A program made the position numbers and the translations under genes. A DNA stretch of 19,922 nt from an uncultured Fusobacterium sp. Lineage in GTDB: Bacteria; Fusobacteriota; Fusobacteriia; Fusobacteriales; Fusobacteriaceae. The DNA lies in NCBI GenBank assembly GCA_900543175.1, contig UQQO01000029.1, positions 1-19,922 of the forward strand, read 5' to 3'. This document shows, piece by piece, positions 1-6,438 of the stretch (position 1 is the first letter of the stretch; every line of letters starts with the position of its first letter). The notes under the pieces were generated by a model. It had not been told where the DNA came from, ran no database searches, and saw nothing but the letters and a program-made list of their open reading frames with translations.

Positions 1-54
<54 letters not shown>

Positions 55-65
55 AGACAAGATTT

Positions 66-94
66 ATATTATCATATTTTCTTTATCTTGTCAA
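66..94 (-). promoter_or_regulatory. Promoter of tRNA-Gly (first copy)
   Basis: Read on the minus strand there is a perfect -35 TTGACA (89-94), a 17-base spacer, and -10 TAATAT (66-71), ending 11 bases before the mature tRNA 5' end at 54. This is a near-consensus housekeeping promoter, as expected for a stable RNA. Confidence 0.85.
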
Positions 95-111
95 TTATTT
101 TTTAATAAAAA

Positions 112-1806
112 TTAGAAGAAATATTTTGTTACAATAGGTTCTCTATTTTGAGTTTTATCATTAAAGTACTCATACATTGATATTCCTAAAATTCCTCCAG
201 TTACATTGACCACATTTGTATAACCTAAGTTTTGAAGTAAAAGGCAAGCATTGTAGCTTCTTTGACCACTTCTGCATTGTAGATAAACTGTTCTATCCTT
301 TGGAATCTCGTTAACTCTCTCTCTTAACTCACTTAATGGAATATTTGGCACTCCTTTTAAGTGTCCCTCTGCATACTCATTTTTCTCTCTTATATCTATA
401 ATGCACTCTCCAGCCTCTAACAACTCTCTAACTTTAGAGAAATGCTCCTGTTTAAATCTTCTTTCTAAAACATTAGATGCTACATATCCACCAAAATTAA
501 CTACATCTTTAGCAGTTCCAAATGGTGGAGCATAACATAGCTCTAGATCTTTTAGATCCTCTATTGTTCCTCCAAACTTAATTACAGAGGCTATAACATC
601 TATTCTCTTATCTACATTTCCTTTTCCTATTGCTTGAGCTCCTAAAACTCTTCCAGTAGGCACTTCAAATATCATTTTAAAATACATAGGATTTGCATTA
701 GGCATCAATCCCACTTTATCTGAAGGGATAATCTCTATTGTTTCATAGTTTATTGACATTCCTCTAGCTTTTATAAGTGACTCTGTTAGCCCTGTTGATG
801 CTCCATTGAAATCAAAAACTTTTATTACTGATGAACCTATATACCCTCTATTATCCACTACTCTTCCATTGATATGGTCAGCTACTGCTCTAGCTTGTTT
901 TTGTGCTGGTCCTGCAAGTGAAAGTTTAAAATAATCATTAAATAGTGGACTATAAACCTCTATCATATCTCCAACTGCATAGATATCCCTATCATTTGTC
1001 ATATAGTTATTATCTGTTTTTACTGCCCCTGTTTTTCCAAGTTCAATTCCAGCTTTAACTGCTAACTCTGTATCTGGAGCAACTCCAATAGCTAAAACTA
1101 CAACTTCTGATATTATCACTTTTCCAGATTCTAAAACTACACAATTCTTTTTAAATCTCTCTACTTTATCTCCTACAATTAGTTCAACACCTTTATCATA
1201 CATCTCTTTTTGTAATCTTTGAACCATATCATAGTCAAAAATCTTCAATATTTGATCTGCAGCCTCTATTAAAGTAACTTCATATCCAGCTTCTCTCAAA
1301 TTTTCAGCTGCTTCAATACCAATAAATCCTCCACCTATAACTGTTATCTTCTTATCTTTTCTCTCTTTTACAAAAAGATTTAATCTATTGATATCAACAA
1401 CATTTCTTATTGTGAAAACATTTACACTGTCAAGCCCTTCAAATTTTGGAACAATAGGCTTAGCTCCCATTGAAAGTACAAGTTTATCATAGCTCTCTCT
1501 ATATGTTTTTTTAGTAACTGTATCTTTTACTACTACCTCTTTGTTTTCTCTATCTATCTCTATTACTTCATTATTTACTCTTGCTTCTATATTGTATTGA
1601 GCTAAAAATTTTTGTGGTGACATTAAAACAAGTTTCTCAGCCTCTGAAATCATTCCACTTAAATGATAAGGAAGTCCACAATTTGAAAAAGATACATGAG
1701 GTCCTTTCTCAAACATAATTATTCTATCCTCTTCACTATGTCTTCTCAATCTAGCAGCTGTTGAAGCTCCTCCAGCTACCCCTCCAATTATTAAAATTTT
1801 TTTCAT
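112..1806 (-). CDS. CoA-disulfide reductase / NADH-dependent persulfide reductase with C-terminal rhodanese domain
   Basis: A cytoplasmic FAD flavoenzyme of the pyridine nucleotide-disulfide oxidoreductase family, fused to rhodanese. From ATG at 1806 it has 564 residues, the usual size for CoADR-Rhd/Npsr proteins, which reduce CoA disulfide or CoA/glutathione persulfides with NAD(P)H. Visible features are the N-terminal FAD motif GGVAGG (8-13), the single active-site Cys43 in SFSNCGLPY, a second nucleotide-binding motif GGGFIGIEAAEN, the FAD motif AVGD, and a rhodanese domain from about 455 to the end with catalytic Cys511 in CRSGQRS. An in-frame GTG at 1815 lies inside the AGGTGA ribosome site, so ATG at 1806 (5-base spacing) is the likely start. 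It is divergent from the peroxiredoxin gene. A TATAAT-like box (1852-1857) is a possible -10. Substrate (CoA disulfide or persulfide) cannot be settled from sequence. Confidence 0.93.
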   Translation of the reverse strand: MKKILIIGGVAGGASTAARLRRHSEEDRIIMFEKGPHVSFSNCGLPYHLSGMISEAEKLVLMSPQKFLAQYNIEARVNNEVIEIDRENKEVVVKDTVTKKTYRESYDKLVLSMGAKPIVPKFEGLDSVNVFTIRNVVDINRLNLFVKERKDKKITVIGGGFIGIEAAENLREAGYEVTLIEAADQILKIFDYDMVQRLQKEMYDKGVELIVGDKVERFKKNCVVLESGKVIISEVVVLAIGVAPDTELAVKAGIELGKTGAVKTDNNYMTNDRDIYAVGDMIEVYSPLFNDYFKLSLAGPAQKQARAVADHINGRVVDNRGYIGSSVIKVFDFNGASTGLTESLIKARGMSINYETIEIIPSDKVGLMPNANPMYFKMIFEVPTGRVLGAQAIGKGNVDKRIDVIASVIKFGGTIEDLKDLELCYAPPFGTAKDVVNFGGYVASNVLERRFKQEHFSKVRELLEAGECIIDIREKNEYAEGHLKGVPNIPLSELRERVNEIPKDRTVYLQCRSGQRSYNACLLLQNLGYTNVVNVTGGILGISMYEYFNDKTQNREPIVTKYFF

Positions 1807-1969
1807 ACACTTCACCTCATAAACATTTTAAAATCTCTCCACTTAATATAGATTATACTATATTTTTTTATAAATACATCTTTTATTTCTATTTTTTTAT
1901 ATTTCTATGATAATTTAAGAAAATAATATGTTAAAATATCAATATCAATTAAAAAAAAGGAGATTTAAT

Positions 1970-2422
1970 ATGTTAGAAGTTGGAAAAAAAGCCCCTGAAT
2001 TTTCTTTACCAGATCAAAATGGAGTGATTCACAAGTTAAGTGATTACCTTGGAAAAAAAGTTATTCTATATTTCTATCCTAAAGATAACACTCCTGGTTG
2101 TACAAAACAAGCTTGTGGTTATTCTGAAAAATATCCAGAATTTTTAGAAAAAAATGTAGAGATAATAGGAATTAGTAAAGATACAGTAGCATCACATAAA
2201 AGATTTGAAGAAAAACAAAATCTTAAAATTACCATTCTTGCTGATCCTGAATTAGAAGTAATTAAAGAATATGATGTTTGGAAAGAGAAAAAATTATATG
2301 GTAAAGTTTCTATGGGAGTAGTTCGTACTACTTATCTAATTGATGAAAATGGAGTTATTATAAAGGCAAATGATAAGGTTAAAGCTGCTACTGATCCTGA
2401 AACTATGCTTAATGAAATTTAA
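1970..2422 (+). CDS. bcp: Peroxiredoxin, BCP/PrxQ type (thiol peroxidase)
   Basis: Reduces hydrogen peroxide and organic hydroperoxides in the cytoplasm using thioredoxin-type electrons. The 150-residue protein has the peroxiredoxin motif P37-x3-T41-x2-C44 with peroxidatic Cys44 (YPKDNTPGC), and a putative resolving Cys five residues later at 49, the atypical 2-Cys arrangement of Escherichia coli BCP. The conserved Arg of the active site is probably that of VVRTTYLID. ATG at 1970 is preferred because GGAG lies 7 bases upstream; an in-frame ATG at 1928 would add 14 residues but has no ribosome site. It is divergent from the persulfide/CoA-disulfide reductase, which fits a shared role in thiol and peroxide homeostasis, and it is followed by its own terminator. 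Confidence 0.95.
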   Translation: MLEVGKKAPEFSLPDQNGVIHKLSDYLGKKVILYFYPKDNTPGCTKQACGYSEKYPEFLEKNVEIIGISKDTVASHKRFEEKQNLKITILADPELEVIKEYDVWKEKKLYGKVSMGVVRTTYLIDENGVIIKANDKVKAATDPETMLNEI

Positions 2423-2431
2423 TTATACTAT

Positions 2432-2473
2432 AAAACTGCTATGTCAATTTCTATTGAATTTAGCAGTTTTTTT
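2432..2473 (+). terminator. Rho-independent terminator of bcp
   Basis: AAAACTGCTA (2432-2441) pairs perfectly with TAGCAGTTTT (2461-2470) around a 19-base loop, and a T run follows, starting 10 bases after the bcp stop codon. Confidence 0.88.
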
Positions 2474-2617
2474 ATAATTATATCCCTTTTCTTTCTAAAA
2501 AAAGCTCTTATAACTTTTAAAATGCACTTTTAACTATCTTTTTTTACATTTATAATTTTTATTATTTTTTATTTTTTTAAAGATTTAAAGATGTTTAAAA
2601 TACAATTTATCCAACAA

Positions 2618-2786
2618 GTGTAATCATAGTGTAACCAAGATGTAATCAAAATTTGATTACACCTTATAATTACCTTTATTTTTAATTATTAATCAAATTT
2701 TATTTTTTAAGTGTAATCAAGATTTTTTTGTTCTATTTTATAGAAATAATAATATTTATAATCTTAAAAATTTAAAAGTGTAATCA
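2618..2786 (+). repeat. Cluster of GTGTAATCA 9-mers (iteron-like)
   Basis: Six matches to RTGTAAYCA occur in 169 bp: 2618-2626, 2629-2637 (GTGTAACCA), 2640-2648 (ATGTAATCA), 2654-2662 on the minus strand, 2711-2719 and 2778-2786. The first three start exactly 11 bp apart, placing them on the same face of the helix. The preceding stretch 2520-2600 is almost pure A/T. No gene is seen between 2474 and 3400. The pattern resembles a cluster of binding sites (replication iterons or a regulator array), but no replication gene is present in the window and I do not recognise the 9-mer. Bases 2787-2917 show nothing further. Confidence 0.7.
2641..2661. promoter_or_regulatory. 21-bp perfect palindrome within the 9-mer cluster
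   Basis: TGTAATCAAA (2641-2650) is followed by a single A and its exact reverse complement TTTGATTACA (2652-2661). It is built from two of the 9-mers facing each other and has the symmetry of a dimeric regulator site. Which protein binds is unknown. Confidence 0.6.
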
Positions 2787-2917
2787 AAATATCGCACCCC
2801 TATATGCTTATATACACATAAAAAACTTATTTTCACTATTTTATAAAAAAATTCACACTATATTGAAAAAACTATAATTCATCATCCTAATCTACATTAA
2901 CAAAACTTATATTTTTT

Positions 2918-3081
2918 AACATCAATTTGACTCCATGTCATTGAATAAAGAAGCCCTAGGCTCATTCCGTTGAAAATGCAAAACTCGCTCCGTAAACTTC
3001 GCTCAAACACGTTGCATTTTCTTAACTTCATTTCGCTGAAGGCTTCTAATATTCACTTCTAAATTACGTCAACTTGATGTT
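2918..3081 (-). repeat. Structured palindromic element, copy A (minus orientation)
   Basis: A 164-bp element with nested inverted repeats. The terminal arms are AACATCAATTTGAC (2918-2931) and GTCAACTTGATGTT (3068-3081), 13 of 14 paired. The inner arms are GAATAAAGAAGCC (2943-2955) with GGCTTCTAATATTC (3041-3054), and GAAAATGCAA (2972-2981) with TTGCATTTTC (3012-3021). Read on the minus strand it aligns end to end with the element at 3108-3266, sharing the blocks GAATATTAGA, GCGAAAT, ACGTGTTTGA and TGACATGGA while the stems differ in compensating pairs. No open reading frame is present. It could be a MITE-like element or a structured RNA; I do not recognise a named family. Confidence 0.75.
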
Positions 3082-3107
3082 AGGGATAATTTATTTTTAA
3101 TACTCCT

Positions 3108-3266
3108 AATATCAGCTAAATGGAATTTGGAGAAGAATATTAGAGAGAGTCGCGAAATCTGATGCTTAAAATTCCGACGTGTTTGAAGACGAAGTCAAGT
3201 TTCGGAATTTTAGTCAGATGAGTGCTACTCTCTCTTTATTCTTTGACATGGAATTTAGCTGATATT
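3108..3266 (+). repeat. Structured palindromic element, copy B (plus orientation)
   Basis: A 159-bp element homologous to copy A but facing the other way, 26 bp from it. The terminal arms AATATCAGCTAAAT (3108-3121) and ATTTAGCTGATATT (3253-3266) are perfect. The second stem is AGAATATTAGAGAGAGT (3134-3150) with ACTCTCTCTTTATTCT (3227-3242). The third is formed by 3157-3177 and 3202-3219, including ATTCCGA with TCGGAAT. The apical part (3178-3201) holds CGTGTTTGA. Bases 3267-3400 after it contain only small imperfect palindromes (for example ACAAAG/CTTTGT at 3311-3325). Confidence 0.75.
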
Positions 3267-3400
3267 TAAAAGGAATAGGTATAACTAAAATTGACTAATT
3301 AATGTAAATAACAAAGGTACTTTGTCAAAAACTAACGATGTGCTAGATAACTGGGTTTAGTTAGATAAATTATAGAGTATTTATAATACTAAATATTTAC

Positions 3401-3438
3401 AAAAAACAAAAAAACACTTCCTATTTCTAAGAAGTGTT
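3401..3438 (-). terminator. Terminator of the tRNA operon
   Basis: On the minus strand AACACTTC and GAAGTGTT (3413-3420 and 3431-3438) form a perfect 8-bp stem around a 10-base loop, followed by a long T-rich tract. It lies just past the CCA end of tRNA-Met. Confidence 0.88.
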
Positions 3439-3446
3439 ATTATCAA

Positions 3447-3523
3447 TGGTGCCTAGAAAAGGATTCGAACCTTCGACCGTACGGGTATGAACCGTATGCT
3501 CTAGCCAACTGAGCTATCTAGGC
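3447..3523 (-). tRNA. tRNA-Met(CAU), elongator type
   Basis: A 77-base tRNA with encoded CCA. The acceptor stem GCCTAGA/TCTAGGC is fully paired, including G1:C72, which argues against the initiator. The anticodon stem TACGG/CCGTA carries the loop TTCATAC with anticodon CAT. A CAU tRNA could also be the lysidine-modified Ile2 species, which sequence alone does not fully exclude. It is the third gene of the Gly-Ala-Met operon. Confidence 0.93.
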
Positions 3524-3526
3524 TTT

Positions 3527-3603
3527 TGGTGGAGATAAGCGGGATCGAACCGCTGACCTACGCAGTGCAAGTGCGTCGCTCTCCCAAACTGAGCTATATC
3601 CCC
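3527..3603 (-). tRNA. tRNA-Ala(UGC)
   Basis: A 77-base tRNA with encoded CCA. The acceptor is GGGGATA/TATCTCC (one G:U pair); the anticodon stem ACGCA/TGCGT holds loop CTTGCAC with anticodon TGC. It lies 3 bp from tRNA-Met and 10 bp from tRNA-Gly, so the three form one transcript. Confidence 0.95.
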
Positions 3604-3613
3604 ATTATTTGTC

Positions 3614-3738
<125 letters not shown>

Positions 3739-3742
3739 TCTA

Positions 3743-4906
3743 TTAATTGCTATTTTCTGTAACAATCTCTTTAAGAGCTTTTATAGCATAATCAACCTCT
3801 TCATCTGTATTGAAGAAACCAAATGAAAATCTAACTCCACCATTTTCTCCATTTCCAATAGCTTCATGAATTTTAGGAGCACAATGTAAACCTCCTCTAA
3901 CTAAAATTCCATACTCCTCATCTAAATATGCTGCTAAATCTCCTGAATCTATCCCCTTTATATTTAAAGTTACTACTGGTCCTCTATTATCACTACCATA
4001 AACTTCAATTTCTGGAATCTTTTTCAGTTCTATTAAAAATCTCTGTTTCAATCTATCTTCATGCTCTCTAATATTTTCAATCCCTACTTTTTGAATAAAC
4101 TCTATCCCAACTCCTAAACTTACTATTGCTAATGTGTTAAGTGTTCCAGCTTCTAACCCTTCTGGCATTACCAATGGTTGTCTTTCCAACTTGGAAAAAC
4201 TCCCTGTTCCTCCTTCAATTATTGGAATAAAATCAATACCCTCTCTTATATAGATTCCTCCACTTCCTTGCAATCCATAAAGAGATTTATGCCCTGTAAA
4301 ACATAAAATATCTATTCCATCTCTCTCTACATCTATATCCAAATATCCTGCACTTTGAGAAGCATCAACTATTAACATAACTCCCTTTTCTCTAGTTACC
4401 TTACCTATCTTTTCTATATCAACTATTGTCCCTGTAACATTGGAAATATGATTAACAACTACTGCTATAGTATCTTCCTTTATAGACTCTATTATTTTTT
4501 CTATTGAAATCTCTCCATTTTTTTCTGGATAGATTAATTCTAACTCTATCTCTCCACTATCTCTCTTTGAAAAAAGTGGTCTTAAAGATGAGTTGTGTTC
4601 CAATGCTGTTGTAATCACATGACCTTTTTTATTGATACAACTTTTTATTGCAAAGTTTAAAGCATAGGTTGAGTTTTGAGTAAAAGCTATTCTCAAAGGA
4701 TCTTTTATATTAAATAGATTAGCTACCTTCTCTCTAACTTTAAAAATCTCTTTAGAGGCCTCTACAGCCATTCTATGCCCTCCTCTCCCAGGATTGGCAC
4801 CATATATCCTCATCGCCTTCTCAGATGCTTTATACACCTCTTCTGGCTTTGGAAAAGAGGTTGCTGAATTATCAAAATATATTATCTTTTTTTCTATTTT
4901 AATCAT
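3743..4906 (-). CDS. Cysteine desulfurase-family PLP enzyme (class V aminotransferase)
   Basis: A cytoplasmic PLP enzyme expected to take sulfur from cysteine as an enzyme-bound persulfide, giving alanine. From ATG at 4906 it has 387 residues. Visible signs are the N-terminal YFDNSATSFPKP, His104 that stacks on PLP (ALEHNS), D181-x2-Q184 (DASQSAG), the Schiff-base lysine K207 in FTGHKS, and candidate catalytic Cys342 in RGGLHCAPKIHE. The C-terminal RFSFGFFNT resembles the cysteine desulfurase family of Firmicutes-type genomes rather than housekeeping IscS. No scaffold gene (IscU, SufU) is adjacent. The start is uncertain: an in-frame TTG lies at 4912, and GGAG directly touches the ATG, so neither start has a well-spaced ribosome site. 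It is divergent from the flavoenzyme at 5056. Confidence 0.9.
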   Translation of the reverse strand: MIKIEKKIIYFDNSATSFPKPEEVYKASEKAMRIYGANPGRGGHRMAVEASKEIFKVREKVANLFNIKDPLRIAFTQNSTYALNFAIKSCINKKGHVITTALEHNSSLRPLFSKRDSGEIELELIYPEKNGEISIEKIIESIKEDTIAVVVNHISNVTGTIVDIEKIGKVTREKGVMLIVDASQSAGYLDIDVERDGIDILCFTGHKSLYGLQGSGGIYIREGIDFIPIIEGGTGSFSKLERQPLVMPEGLEAGTLNTLAIVSLGVGIEFIQKVGIENIREHEDRLKQRFLIELKKIPEIEVYGSDNRGPVVTLNIKGIDSGDLAAYLDEEYGILVRGGLHCAPKIHEAIGNGENGGVRFSFGFFNTDEEVDYAIKALKEIVTENSN

Positions 4907-4972
4907 CTCCAAAATCTATTTTATTATATTATATAATAATTTTTCTAAAAAGGAAAAAGAATATCTTTCTAG

Positions 4973-4999
4973 TATAATATATCAAAATGGTATATTATA
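4973..4999. promoter_or_regulatory. 9-bp inverted repeat in divergent promoter region
   Basis: TATAATATA (4973-4981) and its exact complement TATATTATA (4991-4999) are separated by 9 bases, midway between the divergent cysteine desulfurase and flavoenzyme genes. Each arm contains a -10-like TATAAT, so it may be an operator, paired promoters, or simply AT-rich chance. Confidence 0.4.
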
Positions 5000-5020
5000 A
5001 AATATGAGGAAGGAGGAAGT

Positions 5021-5059
5021 TTGATAAATTCAAATATTTATCATACAAAAAGCTTATGA
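5021..5059 (+). CDS. Putative 12-residue leader peptide coupled to the downstream flavoenzyme
   Basis: The only strong ribosome site before the 5056 gene, AGGAGG at 5011-5016, is 39 bases from its ATG but 4 bases from a TTG codon that opens a 12-codon frame (reading L/M-INSNIYHTKSL). Its TGA stop overlaps the next start as ATGA (5056-5059), the classic translational-coupling arrangement. A perfect 7-bp hairpin GATAAAT/ATTTATC (5023-5029, 5036-5042) lies within it. No other start in the flavoenzyme frame lies near the ribosome site. This is inference from spacing; translation is not proven. Confidence 0.45.
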   Translation: MINSNIYHTKSL

Positions 5060-6399
5060 AGAAAATTATAATTGTAGGTGGAGTTGCTGCTGGTATGAGT
5101 GCTGCATCTAAAGCAAAAAGATTAAACAGAGAGTTAAATATAACTGTATATGAAAAAACAGATATGATCTCTTGGGGAAGTTGTGGACTTCCATACTATG
5201 TTGGAGATTTCTATCAGGATTCTGAAAGAATGATAGCTAAACCTCTAGCACAATTTAATAAAGAGGGAATCACTGTAAAAATGAAACATGAAGTTATTGG
5301 AATAGATCCAACAAAAAGAGAAGTTACAGTAAAAGATCTAAACTCTGAAGAGATTTTCAATGATTTTTATGATGAGATAATTATTGCTACTGGTGCTTCT
5401 GCTATTAAACCTCCTATTAAAAATATAGATTTAAAAAATATATTCACTTTAAAAGAGTTTAGTGATGGTATAGAATTAAAAAAAGCTATATTAAAAGCTG
5501 AAAACAGAGAGATAGTTATTATTGGAGCTGGGTATATAGGACTTGAAGCTGTGGAAGCTGCTATTCATTTAGGTAAAAAAGTAAGAGTTATTCAATTAAG
5601 TGAAAGAGTTTTACCTGAAAGCTTTGATAAAGAGATTACAGATATCATGGAAGAGGAGTTATCTTCTCATAAAGATGTTACTCTAAACTTAAATGAAACT
5701 GTAACTGAATTTGAAGGTAAAGATGGAAAGGTAGCTTCTGTTATTACAAACAAGGGAAAATATAGTGCTGATATTGTAATTTTAGCTACTGGAGTAAGAC
5801 CTAATACTAAGTTCTTAGAAAATACTGGAATAGAAACTTTAAGAAATGGAGCTATAATTATTGATAGCAAAGGAAGAAGCAATATTGATGGTATCTATGC
5901 TGCTGGAGATTGTGCTTCTGTTTACCATAAAGTTAAAAAAGAAAATGTATATATCCCACTTGCTACAAACTCAAATAAAATAGGTAGAGTTGTAGGAGAA
6001 CATCTAGCTGGAATAGATAAAGAGTTTAAAGGTACTCTTGGTTCTGCTGCTATTAAAGTTTTAAATCTTGAAGCTGGTAGAACTGGTATATCTGAAGAGG
6101 AAGCTAAAAAGATGGGAATAAACTATAAAACTGTATTTATTGAGGATAAAAACCAAACTTCTTACTATCCTGGACAAGAGGATATATTTATCAAGATAAT
6201 ATATGATGTTGATTCTAGAGTTTTACTTGGTGGACAGATAATAGGTAAAAAAGGAGCTGTTCTAAGAGTGGATGTTTTAGCAGCTGCTATTGATAAAGAG
6301 ATGACTGTTGATGAACTAGCATACTTAGACCTATGCTATGCACCACCATTCTCTTTAACTTGGGATCCGCTTAATGTGGTTGGTAATTTAGCTAAATAG
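5056..6399 (+). CDS. CoA-disulfide reductase / NADH oxidase-type FAD oxidoreductase
   Basis: A 447-residue cytoplasmic flavoenzyme of the same family as the gene at 112-1806 but without a rhodanese domain. It has the FAD motif GGVAAG (8-13), the single redox Cys43 in SWGSCGLPYY, the NAD(P)H site GAGYIGLEAVEA, the second FAD motif AAGDCASV, and a C-terminal dimerisation region with LDLCYAPPFSLTWDP. In the family Cys43 forms either a CoA mixed disulfide (CoA-disulfide reductase) or a sulfenic acid (water-forming NADH oxidase); sequence does not settle which. The ATG has no ribosome site of its own and overlaps the stop codon of a possible leader peptide. It converges on the Na/Pi transporter gene across a shared terminator. 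Two paralogues of this family in 6 kb suggest distinct substrates. Confidence 0.92.
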   Translation: MKKIIIVGGVAAGMSAASKAKRLNRELNITVYEKTDMISWGSCGLPYYVGDFYQDSERMIAKPLAQFNKEGITVKMKHEVIGIDPTKREVTVKDLNSEEIFNDFYDEIIIATGASAIKPPIKNIDLKNIFTLKEFSDGIELKKAILKAENREIVIIGAGYIGLEAVEAAIHLGKKVRVIQLSERVLPESFDKEITDIMEEELSSHKDVTLNLNETVTEFEGKDGKVASVITNKGKYSADIVILATGVRPNTKFLENTGIETLRNGAIIIDSKGRSNIDGIYAAGDCASVYHKVKKENVYIPLATNSNKIGRVVGEHLAGIDKEFKGTLGSAAIKVLNLEAGRTGISEEEAKKMGINYKTVFIEDKNQTSYYPGQEDIFIKIIYDVDSRVLLGGQIIGKKGAVLRVDVLAAAIDKEMTVDELAYLDLCYAPPFSLTWDPLNVVGNLAK

Positions 6400-6402
6400 A
6401 TT

Positions 6403-6429
6403 AAAAGGGCTGCGATAAACAGCCCTTTT
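6403..6429. terminator. Bidirectional terminator between convergent genes
   Basis: AAAAGGGCTG (6403-6412) pairs perfectly with CAGCCCTTTT (6420-6429) around a 7-base loop. The A and T tails make it work on both strands, for the flavoenzyme (plus) and the Na/Pi transporter (minus, stop at 6439). Confidence 0.9.
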
Positions 6430-6438
6430 ACTATTTTA

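Noticed and set aside
2520..2830. Possible chromosomal replication origin (A/T tract plus repeated 9-mers).
   Set aside because: No convincing DnaA box TTATNCACA was seen (nearest are TTATCCAAC and ATATACACA), and no dnaA, dnaN or gidA gene is present. Kept only as an unexplained array.
3311..3390. Small palindromes (ACAAAG/CTTTGT, AACTAA/TTAGTT, AGTATT/AATACT) suggesting a third structured element.
   Set aside because: The stems are short, AT-rich and share no blocks with the two larger elements; chance is likely.
4794..5000. 68-codon plus-strand frame reading into the divergent intergenic region.
   Set aside because: Most of it is antisense to the cysteine desulfurase N terminus and it lacks a ribosome site.
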